Assembly (NCBI GenBank): GCA_000153145.1
Contig: CH672415.1
Location: 2,415,792 to 2,479,791, forward strand
DNA: 64,000 nucleotides
DNA from: a marine actinobacterium PHSC20C1
Lineage (GTDB): Bacteria > Actinomycetota > Actinomycetes > Actinomycetales > Microbacteriaceae
Reading direction: 5' to 3'
Shown: positions 1 through 8,707 of the stretch, one piece after another
Numbering within the stretch: the stretch's first letter is position 1
How the letters are laid out: every line of letters starts with the position of its first letter
Notes under the pieces: generated by a model
The model's database searches: none
The model's input: the letters and a program-made list of their open reading frames with translations, nothing else
What the model was told of the DNA's origin: nothing
Program-made: the position numbers and the translations under genes

Positions 1-31
1 ACCCACTACCGTCAAACCGAGGAGCTCGCGC

Positions 32-922
32 GTGAAAAAAGGGTACAAAAACTGGGGGCCACCGCTCCTTTTAGTTTCCCCGACGATCATTGTCATCGGG
101 ATATTTGTTTATGGCTTGATCGGCGCTAACGTCGCAGTCTCGCTCAGCAACCGGCACAGCCTTGTGCCAGCAACCGAGTTCGTCGGACTCGAAAACTACT
201 TCGCTCTCTTTGCAGAAGAGCGCTTCATTCATTCGCTGCAGAACCTCGGTGTCTTCACCGTCTTCTTTATCGCCGGAACAATGATCTTCGGGTTCTTATG
301 GGCATGGATGCTCGACAAGGGCGTCACCGCCGAGGGCGTCTTCCGCTCGGTGTTCCTGTTCCCGATGGCAATTTCATTCGTGGCATCTGGTGTCGTGTGG
401 CGCTGGTTGCTCAACAGCGCTGAGGGTGATCGGGCATCCGGATTGAACCGGATCTTCGAGAACCTCGGGCTCGACTTTCTGCAAAACGCCTGGTGGAACG
501 AGCCCGGTTGGGGCATGGCGGCAATCGCTTTGCCCGCGATCTGGCAGCTGGCGGGCTATGTGATGGCGCTGTTCCTCTCCGGATTCCGTGGCATACCTGA
601 AGAGCTGCGAGAGGCAGCTCGCATGGATGGCGCAACAGAGTGGAAGCTCTACCGCTACGTGATCTTCCCCCAGCTCAGCCCCGTCGCACTCTCCGCCCTC
701 ATCATCGTTGGGCATATGTCGCTGAAAGTATTTGACCTCATTATGGCGATCACGAAATCGATCTACCAGACCGAGGTTCCCGCCACCTACCTGTGGGTCG
801 CCCTCACCTCAAATGACTACGCAAAGTCAGCAACAATCGCGACAATTCTGTTGCTCTTCGTTGCCGTACTGATCGTGCCCTATCTGGTCTACACGGCCCG
901 CGCAGAGAGGAAGCAGCGATGA
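32..922 (+). CDS. Sugar ABC transporter permease (MalF/UgpA type)
   Basis: Inner-membrane subunit of a carbohydrate-uptake ABC transporter of the CUT1 class. The 296-residue protein has about six hydrophobic segments. The cytoplasmic EAA loop that docks on the ATPase is clear (EAARMDG, residues 194-200, followed by the IFP signature near 211). The GTG start is preceded by GAGGAG at 19-24. The gene overlaps the next permease by 4 bases (ATGA), so the two are co-translated and should form a heterodimer. The binding protein is expected upstream, outside the window. The substrate cannot be told from the permease sequence. Confidence 0.93.
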   Translation: MKKGYKNWGPPLLLVSPTIIVIGIFVYGLIGANVAVSLSNRHSLVPATEFVGLENYFALFAEERFIHSLQNLGVFTVFFIAGTMIFGFLWAWMLDKGVTAEGVFRSVFLFPMAISFVASGVVWRWLLNSAEGDRASGLNRIFENLGLDFLQNAWWNEPGWGMAAIALPAIWQLAGYVMALFLSGFRGIPEELREAARMDGATEWKLYRYVIFPQLSPVALSALIIVGHMSLKVFDLIMAITKSIYQTEVPATYLWVALTSNDYAKSATIATILLLFVAVLIVPYLVYTARAERKQR

Positions 923-1851
923 GTCTCGCCACTGAACTCGAAAAGAAGCAGGCCGCGTCTCGCAAGTCGGAGATGCCAGGGCAATCAGCCCTGCGCACCC
1001 GCAAGGGACTGAGCCGCACCGTGAAGTACACGTTGCTCGTGTTCTTCCTGATCATCGTGCTTATGCCCGTGTACGTACTCATTGTCACGAGCCTCAAGCC
1101 GCCGCAGGACGTCAACCCCGCAACTTCGTGGGGCTTGCCAGTGCGCTGGCCATGGGAACCCGCCCTCGAGGGTGGACCCACAGGTTTCGACAACTGGGCG
1201 CTTGCGTGGAACGCGCTCTCAGCATCCATCGGCCGCACCTTCTTATTGGCCATTCCAGCAGCACTGATCTCGTCGTTCTTGGGAGCGATGAATGGTTTCG
1301 TGCTTGCACGCTGGCGCTTCCGTTACGCGGACATCGTGTTTACGGTCATCCTGTTCGGAATGTTCATTCCCTACCAGGCGATCATGACGCCACTTGTACA
1401 GATGAAGACATCGCTTGGATTACCGAGTGACATCTCTACGCTGCTGATTGTGCACGTGATCTACGGTCTCCCGATTTGTACGCTGATTTTCCGCAACTAC
1501 TACGCGGGCATTCCGCACGAGCTGATGGAAGCCTCACGAATGGACGGGGCAGGGATGCTTCGCACGTTCGGCAGCATTGTGTTGCCGCTGTCGCTTCCCG
1601 GGTTTGTTGTCACGATCATTTGGCAGTTCACTTCGGCCTGGAACGACTTCTTGTTCGCCCTGTTCCTGTCGAATCAAAATGACGGACCGGTGTCTCTCGC
1701 ACTCAACAACCTCGCTCAAGGCGCGCAGCTAGCTAACTATGGCTCCGCCATGGCTGGTGCCCTGCTCGCTTCGCTGCCCACGTTGATTGTGTACATCGTG
1801 CTCGGCAAGTACTTCATTGGCGGACTCATGAGTGGCTCGGTCAAGAGCTAA
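919..1851 (+). CDS. Sugar ABC transporter permease (MalG/UgpE type)
   Basis: Second membrane subunit of the same carbohydrate importer. It has 310 residues, an N-terminal cytoplasmic tail of about 35 residues and six predicted membrane segments. The EAA-loop equivalent reads EASRMDG (204-210), followed by IVLPLSLPG as in MalG-like proteins. The start overlaps the stop of the upstream permease. No ATPase gene follows, which is usual for actinobacterial CUT1 operons that share one MsiK-type ATPase encoded elsewhere; that sharing is inferred. Confidence 0.93.
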   Translation: MSLATELEKKQAASRKSEMPGQSALRTRKGLSRTVKYTLLVFFLIIVLMPVYVLIVTSLKPPQDVNPATSWGLPVRWPWEPALEGGPTGFDNWALAWNALSASIGRTFLLAIPAALISSFLGAMNGFVLARWRFRYADIVFTVILFGMFIPYQAIMTPLVQMKTSLGLPSDISTLLIVHVIYGLPICTLIFRNYYAGIPHELMEASRMDGAGMLRTFGSIVLPLSLPGFVVTIIWQFTSAWNDFLFALFLSNQNDGPVSLALNNLAQGAQLANYGSAMAGALLASLPTLIVYIVLGKYFIGGLMSGSVKS

Positions 1852-1868
1852 GTTCTCCTACGGCAGAG

Positions 1869-1913
1869 TGCCGCGGAATCGACAATCGCTTCGGCGATTG
1901 CGGTACTGCGGCA
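1869..1913. terminator. Hairpin between convergent genes
   Basis: A 7-bp perfect stem (CAATCGC/GCGATTG, 1883-1900) is closed by a stable TTCG tetraloop and flanked by an outer GCCGC/GCGGC arm. It lies between the permease stop and the stop of the convergent PH-like gene, so it probably ends transcription in one or both directions. There is no long T-tract. Confidence 0.6.
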
Positions 1914-1921
1914 TTCGTCGT

Positions 1922-2575
1922 TTAAGCAGTGATGCTCTTGATAAGACTGAGAACCAGTATGAGGACTCCGGCAGTCGCGGCAGTACCTCCAACGGCAACC
2001 AACGCGACCAGCAATGGGCGACGCTCGAGCACGTACAGGGCGTGCGGGTAGTCGCTGCGTAGCTCACCCATCGAAACTGCTTCGGGCATGATCGTCACTG
2101 GAACGCCAATTGCCGAGACGACACTATCCATGTGTGCACGACTCCAGTACTGCCCGCGCATGCGGAGCAGCCTACGGTTGTCAGCCGAGAGCACGACAAG
2201 TTGTGGCCGCGATTCTGAGCCATCGCTCGTGTACACCTCAGCGCGAAGAATGGATGCCGCATCCGCTTTGTTGAACGTGGTGAGGCGCCCAAAGAATCCG
2301 CGTTCGGTCACGAAGGGGGAGTCGGGGCTGATCCAGATGGCGCTACGAAAGTAGGCGATGGATGCCACGACGGCAAGCAGCGTCGCAATCGCCTGAGTGA
2401 TGACGACGGCGAGCCAAGGGCCGTCGGGCAATACGAGCACGTAGAGCACACCGAAGACGGGGCCGATGAAAGCGAGTGCAGCGATCAGCCCGCGGCGAAA
2501 GAGCGATCGGGGTTGGCGGAGTCGCGGCCGAGAATCGCTGCGAAGAGGCTTACGGTTGGCACCGGCTTGTGGCAA
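1922..2575 (-). CDS. Membrane protein with a PH-like domain
   Basis: Protein of 217 residues. An Arg-rich N-terminus (to about 29) is followed by two hydrophobic segments (about 30-50 and 55-77). A soluble portion resembles bacterial PH-type domains (about 80-165, with the TERGFFGRLTTF strand), and a last hydrophobic segment lies at about 192-213. No catalytic motif is visible. It lies between a tRNA gene and the convergent sugar permeases and is probably monocistronic. The role is unknown. The PH-like assignment rests on overall pattern, not on a signature motif. Confidence 0.75.
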   Translation of the reverse strand: MPQAGANRKPLRSDSRPRLRQPRSLFRRGLIAALAFIGPVFGVLYVLVLPDGPWLAVVITQAIATLLAVVASIAYFRSAIWISPDSPFVTERGFFGRLTTFNKADAASILRAEVYTSDGSESRPQLVVLSADNRRLLRMRGQYWSRAHMDSVVSAIGVPVTIMPEAVSMGELRSDYPHALYVLERRPLLVALVAVGGTAATAGVLILVLSLIKSITA

Positions 2576-2620
2576 CGACAGTCCCTTCGTTGATTCGCAA
2601 GCGATTCGTGCCTGTAGGAG

Positions 2621-2705
2621 CGGAGAATGGGGGATTCGAACCCCCGAGGGCTTTCACCCAACACGCTTTCCAAGCGTGCGCCATAGGCCACTAGGCGAAT
2701 TCTCC
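2621..2705 (-). tRNA. tRNA-Ser (anticodon GGA)
   Basis: Cloverleaf on the minus strand. The acceptor GGAGAAT pairs with ATTCTCC. The anticodon arm CACGC-TTGGAAA-GCGTG gives anticodon GGA. A long variable arm is present, as expected for class II tRNA-Ser, and the T arm carries GGTTCGAAT. The discriminator is G, usual for serine. CCA is not encoded. Confidence 0.96.
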
Positions 2706-2840
2706 TGGCCAGCCGAACGCGCCTCAGCGCAAACAGCCTCAAGTGATCATAACGGGGCGGGCCGTTCAGCGGTAATCGGTGAAGCAGTTCTTGGGGAATG
2801 TCTGGCCCAGAGGGGGAGCGCGAGGCCTCTAAGTTTTGGG

Positions 2841-2846
2841 TAGACT
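2841..2846 (+). promoter_or_regulatory. -10 element of the SRP RNA promoter
   Basis: TAGACT lies seven bases before the first base of the SRP RNA. No convincing -35 hexamer is visible, which is common for actinobacterial promoters. Confidence 0.6.
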
Positions 2847-2852
2847 GATTTC

Positions 2853-2940
2853 GGCTCCTCGCGTGGCGCCATCCAGGCCAACTCCCCCAGGACGGAAACG
2901 TAGCAAGGGTAACCGGGCTCTGGCGGGTGCGCGAGGGGTC
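2853..2940 (+). ncRNA. ffs: Signal recognition particle RNA, small bacterial type (4.5S)
   Basis: The ends GGCTCCTCGCG and CGCGAGGGGTC pair to form the basal stem. The tip contains ACG-GAAA-CGT, a GNRA tetraloop, with the conserved TAGCAAGGG on the 3' side of the internal loop that binds Ffh. TTTTA follows directly and may serve in termination. The RNA directs ribosomes making membrane proteins to the translocon. Length is about 88 bases, as expected for the small SRP RNA class. Confidence 0.95.
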
Positions 2941-2957
2941 TTTTATGTTTCGCGGCG

Positions 2958-2963
2958 TAGGCT
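2958..2963 (+). promoter_or_regulatory. -10 box for leaderless pta transcript
   Basis: TAGGCT is followed by exactly six bases (GAGCGC) and then the GTG start of pta. There is no Shine-Dalgarno sequence between them. This predicts that the mRNA begins at the start codon. The box lies only 18 bases after the SRP RNA. Confidence 0.55.
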
Positions 2964-2969
2964 GAGCGC

Positions 2970-5138
2970 GTGGCGCAGAACATCTACATCACTTCCATCG
3001 AGGGCCACGCTGGCAAGTCCACTGTCGCCCTCGGTCTGCTCGATACGCTCAGTCGCGAAGCAAAACGCCTTGGAGTGTTTAGGCCGGTCGCGCGCACCAG
3101 TAATGAACGCGATTATGTGCTGGAAATGTTGCTCGCCCATGACGCCGTCAATCTCAACTACGACGATGCTGTCGGTGTCGGTTATGACGATGTGCACGCT
3201 GACCCTGAGGCGGCACTGAGTCGCATCGTCGAGCGGTTTAAGGCTGTCGAAGCGCAGTGCGATGTCGTCGTGATTGTCGGCTCGGACTACACGGATGTCG
3301 GCAGCCCCACCGAGCTCTCTTATAACGCGCGGGTCGCTGCGAACCTTGGCGCCCCGGTTCTCCTTGTTTTGGGCGGACAGTCTGAGGATGGCGAGAGCCG
3401 CAGCCCTGACGCCCTCGCTCAGGTCTATGCGATCGCGCATCAGGAGTTGGATGCCGCTCATGCCCAACTCGTCGGTGTGATTGTGAACCGGTCTGACCCC
3501 GATCATCTTGCCGATGTAATTGCAGGAGTGAGTGCTGCGGTCGGCGGCGATACGCCGGTGTGGGCAATTCCTGAGGACCCGTTCCTGATTGCGCCAAGCT
3601 TGGCGGCGCTGCTTGCGGCAGTTGAAGGTGAGCTACTCAAGGGCGATAGTGACCTTCTCCTTCGTGAAGCTCTCGGGGTAGTTGTTGCCGGAATGACAAT
3701 GGAGAACGTGCTGACTCGGCTGATCGAAGGATCGGTTGTTGTGGTCGCCGGTGACCGATCAGATGTGCTGTTGGCGACACTGATGGCCCACGCATCGGAG
3801 ACGTTCCCGTCACTCGCGGGCATCATCCTCAATGGTGGTTTTGAGTTGTTGCCTCAGATCGAGCGGCTCATCGATGGTCTCGATCTCTCGCTGCCGGTCA
3901 TCCGCACCTCATTGGGTACGTATGACACTGCGCGCATTATTACGAAGACTCGTGGTCGGTTGGCGGCCGATTCGCCCCGCAAATTCGATACTGCGCTCGC
4001 ACTCTTTGAACAGAATGTGGATGCCGAGGTGCTGTTACAGCGTCTCGAACTTAACCCACCAACGGTGGTTACGCCCCTCATGTTTGAGTACGGCTTGCTT
4101 GACCGTGCTCGCAAGAATCCACAGCACATTGTCCTGCCGGAGGGCGGCGACGACCGTATCTTGCGCGCGTCAAGCACACTGTTGCGTCGAGGCGTTGCGA
4201 AGTTGACGATTCTGGGCGATGAGGGCGAAGTGCGAGGTCGTGCCGCAGAGTTAGGTCTCGACATTTCGGCGGCGCACGTCGTGAGCCCTTTCGACGAAAA
4301 CTTCCGCTCGCAATTCGCCACCGAATATGTTCGGCTGCGGGCGCATAAGGGAATGACTATGGAGACTGCCAGAGATACTGTCACTGATGTTTCGTATTTC
4401 GGAACCATGATGGTGCACTTGGGTCTGGCTGACGGCATGGTCTCTGGGGCCGCGCATACGACAGCTCACACCATCCGGCCTAGCTTCGAAATCATCAAAA
4501 CCAAGCCTGATGTTTCCATTGTGTCGAGTGTCTTTCTGATGTGTCTCGAAGATCGGGTGCTCGTCTACGGTGACTGTGCGGTGAACCCAGACCCTGATGC
4601 GGCACAGCTCGCCGATATTGCAATCTCGTCGGCAGCGACGGCCGAACAGTTCGGCATTGAGCAGCGCATCGCCATGCTGTCGTATTCGACAGGAACTTCA
4701 GGCAGCGGAGCGGATGTCGACAAGGTTCGATTAGCAACCACTCTTGTCAGTGAACGCCGCCCCGATCTTGCCGTCGACGGCCCTATTCAATATGACGCCG
4801 CGGTGGATGCTGCGGTCGGCAAATCCAAGATGCCCGGATCTGAGGTGGCCGGCCGCGCCACCGTGTTCGTGTTTCCCGATCTCAATACGGGAAACAACAC
4901 CTACAAGGCAGTTCAGCGCAGTGCAGGTGCTGTAGCCATTGGTCCTGTGTTGCAGGGGCTACGCAAGCCGATCAACGATCTTTCGCGGGGTGCCCTGGTT
5001 CAAGACATTGTGAATACTGTCGCCATCACTGCCATTCAGGCACAGTCGGTAGCGGCCGAAGCTGCCGCAACTGCGGCGACCATTGTTACGGCGTCGGCGC
5101 CGCACCATGCTGCTCCTTCTCACGGAAAACACTCATGA
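2970..5138 (+). CDS. pta: Phosphate acetyltransferase, long form
   Basis: Interconverts acetyl-CoA and acetyl phosphate in the cytoplasm. The 722-residue protein has the three-part long-form layout. An N-terminal P-loop-like domain of the dethiobiotin-synthetase type carries GHAGKST (12-18). A central DRTGG-type regulatory domain spans about 215-330. The C-terminal catalytic PTA domain spans about 390-700 (for example SYSTGTSGSG and FPDLNTGNN). The GTG start is set by the leaderless promoter and by family alignment (MAQNIYITS). It overlaps ackA by 4 bases, giving the standard acetate pathway operon. An Ala/His-rich tail of about 30 residues is not part of the catalytic core. Confidence 0.97.
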   Translation: MAQNIYITSIEGHAGKSTVALGLLDTLSREAKRLGVFRPVARTSNERDYVLEMLLAHDAVNLNYDDAVGVGYDDVHADPEAALSRIVERFKAVEAQCDVVVIVGSDYTDVGSPTELSYNARVAANLGAPVLLVLGGQSEDGESRSPDALAQVYAIAHQELDAAHAQLVGVIVNRSDPDHLADVIAGVSAAVGGDTPVWAIPEDPFLIAPSLAALLAAVEGELLKGDSDLLLREALGVVVAGMTMENVLTRLIEGSVVVVAGDRSDVLLATLMAHASETFPSLAGIILNGGFELLPQIERLIDGLDLSLPVIRTSLGTYDTARIITKTRGRLAADSPRKFDTALALFEQNVDAEVLLQRLELNPPTVVTPLMFEYGLLDRARKNPQHIVLPEGGDDRILRASSTLLRRGVAKLTILGDEGEVRGRAAELGLDISAAHVVSPFDENFRSQFATEYVRLRAHKGMTMETARDTVTDVSYFGTMMVHLGLADGMVSGAAHTTAHTIRPSFEIIKTKPDVSIVSSVFLMCLEDRVLVYGDCAVNPDPDAAQLADIAISSAATAEQFGIEQRIAMLSYSTGTSGSGADVDKVRLATTLVSERRPDLAVDGPIQYDAAVDAAVGKSKMPGSEVAGRATVFVFPDLNTGNNTYKAVQRSAGAVAIGPVLQGLRKPINDLSRGALVQDIVNTVAITAIQAQSVAAEAAATAATIVTASAPHHAAPSHGKHS

Positions 5139-6256
5139 CCACAGTTTTTGTTGTGAACTCTGGCTCATCATCCATTAAGTGGGAGCTGTTGGATGCCGAG
5201 TCCGGTTCTGTCTATTCCGGTGGCATCGTAGAACGCATCGGCGAAGAGGGCGGTGGCGCTGCGGACCACGATGACGGCATGCGACAGATTCTTACGGAGC
5301 TTGGCAACGAGCATCCGGCAGTCGTGGGGCACCGCGTTGTTCACGGGGGAGCGGAGTTCACCGCTGCCACGGTAATCACCGATGAGGTCGAGCAGAGACT
5401 CGAAGAGATCTCGGTGCTCGCGCCGCTTCACAATCCGGCAAACCTTAAAGGCATTCGTGCCGCGAGAGCGACGTTCTCTACAGTGCCGCACGTTGCCATC
5501 TTCGATACGGCGTTTCACGGCACTTTGCCGCCGGAGGCCTACACCTATGCGATCAACACAGAGCTTGCGCGCGACCATGGCATCCGCCGATACGGCTTTC
5601 ATGGCACTTCCTACCGGTATGTTGCGGCGAAGTCGGCAGAGCTTCTCGGTAAAGACCTCGCCGATCTCAAACTGATCGTATTTCATCTCGGCAACGGCGC
5701 ATCGGTTTGTGCCATCGATGGCGGACGCAGCATTGACACGTCGATGGGGATGACTCCGCTTGAGGGGCTCGTCATGGGTACCCGCTCAGGCGACATCGAC
5801 CCCGGTGCACTCTTCCACTTAGGGCGGGCCGGTCTGGATTTGCCGCAACTTGACCAACTGCTCAATCGCGAGAGCGGCCTTCTCGGCATGACCGGAACGG
5901 GCGACATGCGCGATGTGCAAGCGGCTGCCGATGGCGGGGATGCTCGATCTCAGGCGGCGCTCGCGGTCTACTATCACCGTCTTCGCCACTACCTCGGTGC
6001 GTACTTGGTGGCGCTCGGTGGTGCCGATGCGATCGTCTTCACTGCGGGAGTTGGTGAGAACAACGGGGCTACCCGCCTGGCGACGGTCGAAGGTCTAGAG
6101 TCGTTCGGAATTGTGTTGGATGTCGCGGCAAACGCTGAAGCGCGACGGGACGAACGTGTCGTGTCGGCATCCGATTCGCTCGTTAAGGTTCTCGTGATTC
6201 CTACGAATGAGGAGCTGCAGATAGCTCGCGAATCGGTCGCCGCGACCACTCTCTAG
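5135..6256 (+). CDS. ackA: Acetate kinase
   Basis: Makes ATP and acetate from acetyl phosphate, or the reverse during acetate use. Family signatures are present in order: VNSGSSSIKWE (7-17), HRVVHGG, FDTAFHGT, YGFHGTSY, HLGNGAS, and the MGTRSGDIDP adenine-site loop. At 373 residues it is slightly shorter than the usual length of about 400. It is translationally coupled to pta through an ATGA overlap. With acs elsewhere in the window, the cell has both the reversible low-affinity route and the high-affinity route for acetate. Confidence 0.97.
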   Translation: MTTVFVVNSGSSSIKWELLDAESGSVYSGGIVERIGEEGGGAADHDDGMRQILTELGNEHPAVVGHRVVHGGAEFTAATVITDEVEQRLEEISVLAPLHNPANLKGIRAARATFSTVPHVAIFDTAFHGTLPPEAYTYAINTELARDHGIRRYGFHGTSYRYVAAKSAELLGKDLADLKLIVFHLGNGASVCAIDGGRSIDTSMGMTPLEGLVMGTRSGDIDPGALFHLGRAGLDLPQLDQLLNRESGLLGMTGTGDMRDVQAAADGGDARSQAALAVYYHRLRHYLGAYLVALGGADAIVFTAGVGENNGATRLATVEGLESFGIVLDVAANAEARRDERVVSASDSLVKVLVIPTNEELQIARESVAATTL

Positions 6257-6362
6257 GGTCAGGCCTGAGCCCTCTGGCAGGGTGCACGGCAGAAATAGAA
6301 AGCTACAGAACCAACTGATAGTCTGCCGTGGGCACGGGGACTCCGGCCGGATCAGGGGCACC

Positions 6363-8363
6363 GTGTCACAAGTTCACAGCAACAAGACGTCTGCACGTCA
6401 CGCGTCATGGTTCCGTGGCGACATTAACGGGCTCCGGGTCCTTGCGATCGGGCCCGTCGTAGCCTTCCACGCTGGATTCCCTGGATTCAGCGGAGGCTTC
6501 ATCGGCGTTGACGTTTTCTATGTGATCTCCGGGTTCCTGATCACGACAAACTTGCTGCGTGAGGTCGAGGCGACCGGGAGAGTAGACGTCGGGCAATTCT
6601 GGGCGAAACGAGTCAGAAGGCTCGTTCCTGCATCGGTGCTCATGATTCTCGTAACCCTGCCCCTAGCGCTGTGGATACTCTCGCCACTGCAATGGTCGAC
6701 GCTGGGCAGAGACGCTGGCTCGGCTTTGCTTTACGTCTCCAACTTTGTTTTTTCCCAGCAAGCTACTGACTATTTCGCGGTTGACCTAGGCGATCCCAGC
6801 CCATTCCTGCACACCTGGTCGCTGGGTGTCGAAGAGCAGTTCTATGTACTGTGGCCGCTTCTCATCATTGCGGCTGGCGTCATCGCCCGCCGTCGCGGAG
6901 TTTCAATCCCTCGCGTATTGCTCATCGCGTTCTCCGTGACGATTCTCGTATCGTTTGTGTTGGCGCTCATCTGGACGCGAACTGCCCCATCGGCCGCGTT
7001 CTACCTGCTCCCCTCACGTGCTTGGGAATTTGCGGCAGCGGGCCTACTTGCGCTTCTCCCTGTCAGATTCCTAGGGCCCAAATTCTTACGTGCATCGATG
7101 GTCATCGTTGGTGCAGTCGTGCTCCTCGGCACCGTGGTATTGCTCCCGGAGGCCACGCCCTTCCCCGGCTTCGCGGCGCTGCTGCCGGTAGGTGCGACCA
7201 TGCTCATCATTCTCGGTGGTCGTCGCGGCAGCAACGAGACACCAGCATGGCCATCACGTGCGCTCGCGATCGCGCCGATGCAATGGGTCGGAACGCTGTC
7301 GTACTCGTGGTACCTCTGGCACTGGCCGTTCATCGTGCTCGCGGGTGTCGCTTTCTCGACAGAAAGTACGCGCGTGTTGTCCCTGGCCGCGATTGCTTCG
7401 TTTGGTGCTGCGATCGTGACTTACTACTTGGTCGAGAACCCGATCCGGTTCAGTCCGGCTCTGACCCACTCACTAAAGCGAACATTCATTTCGGCAGGAG
7501 CGGTCACTGTTGTCGGGCTATTGGTTGCCGGTGGTGCCGTTGTGCAGGGGAGTATTACCGACGAGCGATATGCAGTGTTCCAGCAAGTGCGTGGTGATAT
7601 CTCGGGTCGCGATTGCGACCGTGAGACCACCGTTGTCCTCGGCACGAACCTGTGTGAAATGGGTGACGTGGACAGTCCGATCACTGTCGTCTTGGTCGGT
7701 GACTCGCATGCTGGTCAGTGGAAAGACGCGTTAGCGGAGGCTGCCAAACAGGAGAATATTCGAGTAGTCGTTCGCTGGCTCACGGCCTGCGCAGCGATCG
7801 GTGTGGATACGGTGAGCACGCGAGGTGACTTCACTGAAGGCTGTCCGCCGTTCGTGGAAAAAACTAGGGCGATCATCAAAGAGCTTGAACCCGACGCCAT
7901 CCTGATATCTCAAGCCGAAGCCTACGACGGGCGAATCGTTGATCCGCAAGGTGGAGAACTCGATCTTCCAGCACAGCTTGACCTCTGGAGAACTTCGTAT
8001 GACAGCACGCTTACGATGTTCGAGGAATGGTCGCCCCGGGTAGGTGTGATCCAAGATAACCCTCGTCTCGACTACGACCCCAGTACGTGTTTGGTCGAAC
8101 CGAATGCAACCGCCGAAAGCTGCGCGTCACCGAGGGAAGAGGCGTTGGACGCAACGGCGGTCCTGCAAAAGGTTGCCAAGGAAGCAATAGCGGGCCACGA
8201 TCTCGCGGTGTTCTATACGACCAACGACACCCTCTGCGACGATGTGTGCAAGGTCATGGACGGAGATGTGCCTGTCTATCGTGACTTCAACCATCTCTCT
8301 CGGCAGTGGACAATGACTCAGGTTCCGGATCTGCGAAAGATGCTTGTTTCGCTTGTTGGGTAG
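6363..8363 (+). CDS. OafA/YrhL-type membrane acyltransferase with SGNH domain
   Basis: Predicted O-acyltransferase that transfers acyl groups to an extracytoplasmic sugar polymer. The N-terminal half is a 10-12 segment acyltransferase-3 domain, with the typical opening RGDINGLRVLAIGPV, the FIGVDVFYVISGFL motif and the LHTWSLGVEEQFY motif. The C-terminal half (from about 410) is an SGNH-like domain with VLVGDSHAGQW as block I and DFNHLS as the Asp/His block. GTG 6363 is preferred to the upstream GTG at 6282 because AGGGG lies just before it and it places the first motif close to the N-terminus. The substrate (cell-wall polysaccharide or peptidoglycan) is unknown. Confidence 0.9.
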   Translation: MSQVHSNKTSARHASWFRGDINGLRVLAIGPVVAFHAGFPGFSGGFIGVDVFYVISGFLITTNLLREVEATGRVDVGQFWAKRVRRLVPASVLMILVTLPLALWILSPLQWSTLGRDAGSALLYVSNFVFSQQATDYFAVDLGDPSPFLHTWSLGVEEQFYVLWPLLIIAAGVIARRRGVSIPRVLLIAFSVTILVSFVLALIWTRTAPSAAFYLLPSRAWEFAAAGLLALLPVRFLGPKFLRASMVIVGAVVLLGTVVLLPEATPFPGFAALLPVGATMLIILGGRRGSNETPAWPSRALAIAPMQWVGTLSYSWYLWHWPFIVLAGVAFSTESTRVLSLAAIASFGAAIVTYYLVENPIRFSPALTHSLKRTFISAGAVTVVGLLVAGGAVVQGSITDERYAVFQQVRGDISGRDCDRETTVVLGTNLCEMGDVDSPITVVLVGDSHAGQWKDALAEAAKQENIRVVVRWLTACAAIGVDTVSTRGDFTEGCPPFVEKTRAIIKELEPDAILISQAEAYDGRIVDPQGGELDLPAQLDLWRTSYDSTLTMFEEWSPRVGVIQDNPRLDYDPSTCLVEPNATAESCASPREEALDATAVLQKVAKEAIAGHDLAVFYTTNDTLCDDVCKVMDGDVPVYRDFNHLSRQWTMTQVPDLRKMLVSLVG

Positions 8364-8440
8364 AGTCACCTCTTCGAGTGGGCCCTTCGCATTGCTGGTG
8401 ACTTCTCGACGCCGGGCTCCGGGGATCCCTCTGTGAATGA

Positions 8441-8470
8441 GAGTGGCAGCGCACTGGAGCGCTGCCACTC
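8441..8470. terminator. Perfect 12-bp hairpin after the acyltransferase
   Basis: GAGTGGCAGCGC and GCGCTGCCACTC pair perfectly around a six-base loop. It lies 78 bases after the acyltransferase stop, in the gap before dnaX. No T-run follows, so it is either a T-poor actinobacterial terminator or a protein-binding palindrome. Confidence 0.6.
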
Positions 8471-8672
8471 ATCGTCTCGCTTCGAGGGCCAGACGCGTGT
8501 CGGATTCCTCTCCCCTGGGGAGCCCTGCACGTTCAATTCGGACGTGCGTGCCGCGGATCAGGTGCGGCGTTGGTCGGTAACCAGCCGACTACAAGATGAT
8601 TCGGAGCCGTCAACGAACCGGTTTGCCCTGTTCCCCAAAAACTATGACGAGCCCATATTCGCTTGGGGCACG

Positions 8673-8701
8673 TTGGGATCGTCAGCGGGCACGACTACGC
8701 T
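8673..8701 (+). promoter_or_regulatory. dnaX promoter, leaderless
   Basis: TTGGGA (8673-8678), a 17-base spacer and TACGCT (8696-8701). Six bases follow, then the GTG of dnaX at 8708. No ribosome-binding site fits at usable spacing, so the transcript probably starts on the start codon. Confidence 0.6.
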
Positions 8702-8707
8702 AGGGGC

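Larger units (their letters stand above)
8364..8707. other. Intergenic stretch before dnaX
   Basis: This region of 344 bases holds one strong hairpin (8441-8470) and, at its right end, the dnaX promoter. I found no RNA gene or convincing coding sequence. A plus-strand open frame that crosses into dnaX has no family resemblance and shares its end with the dnaX gene. Confidence 0.6.
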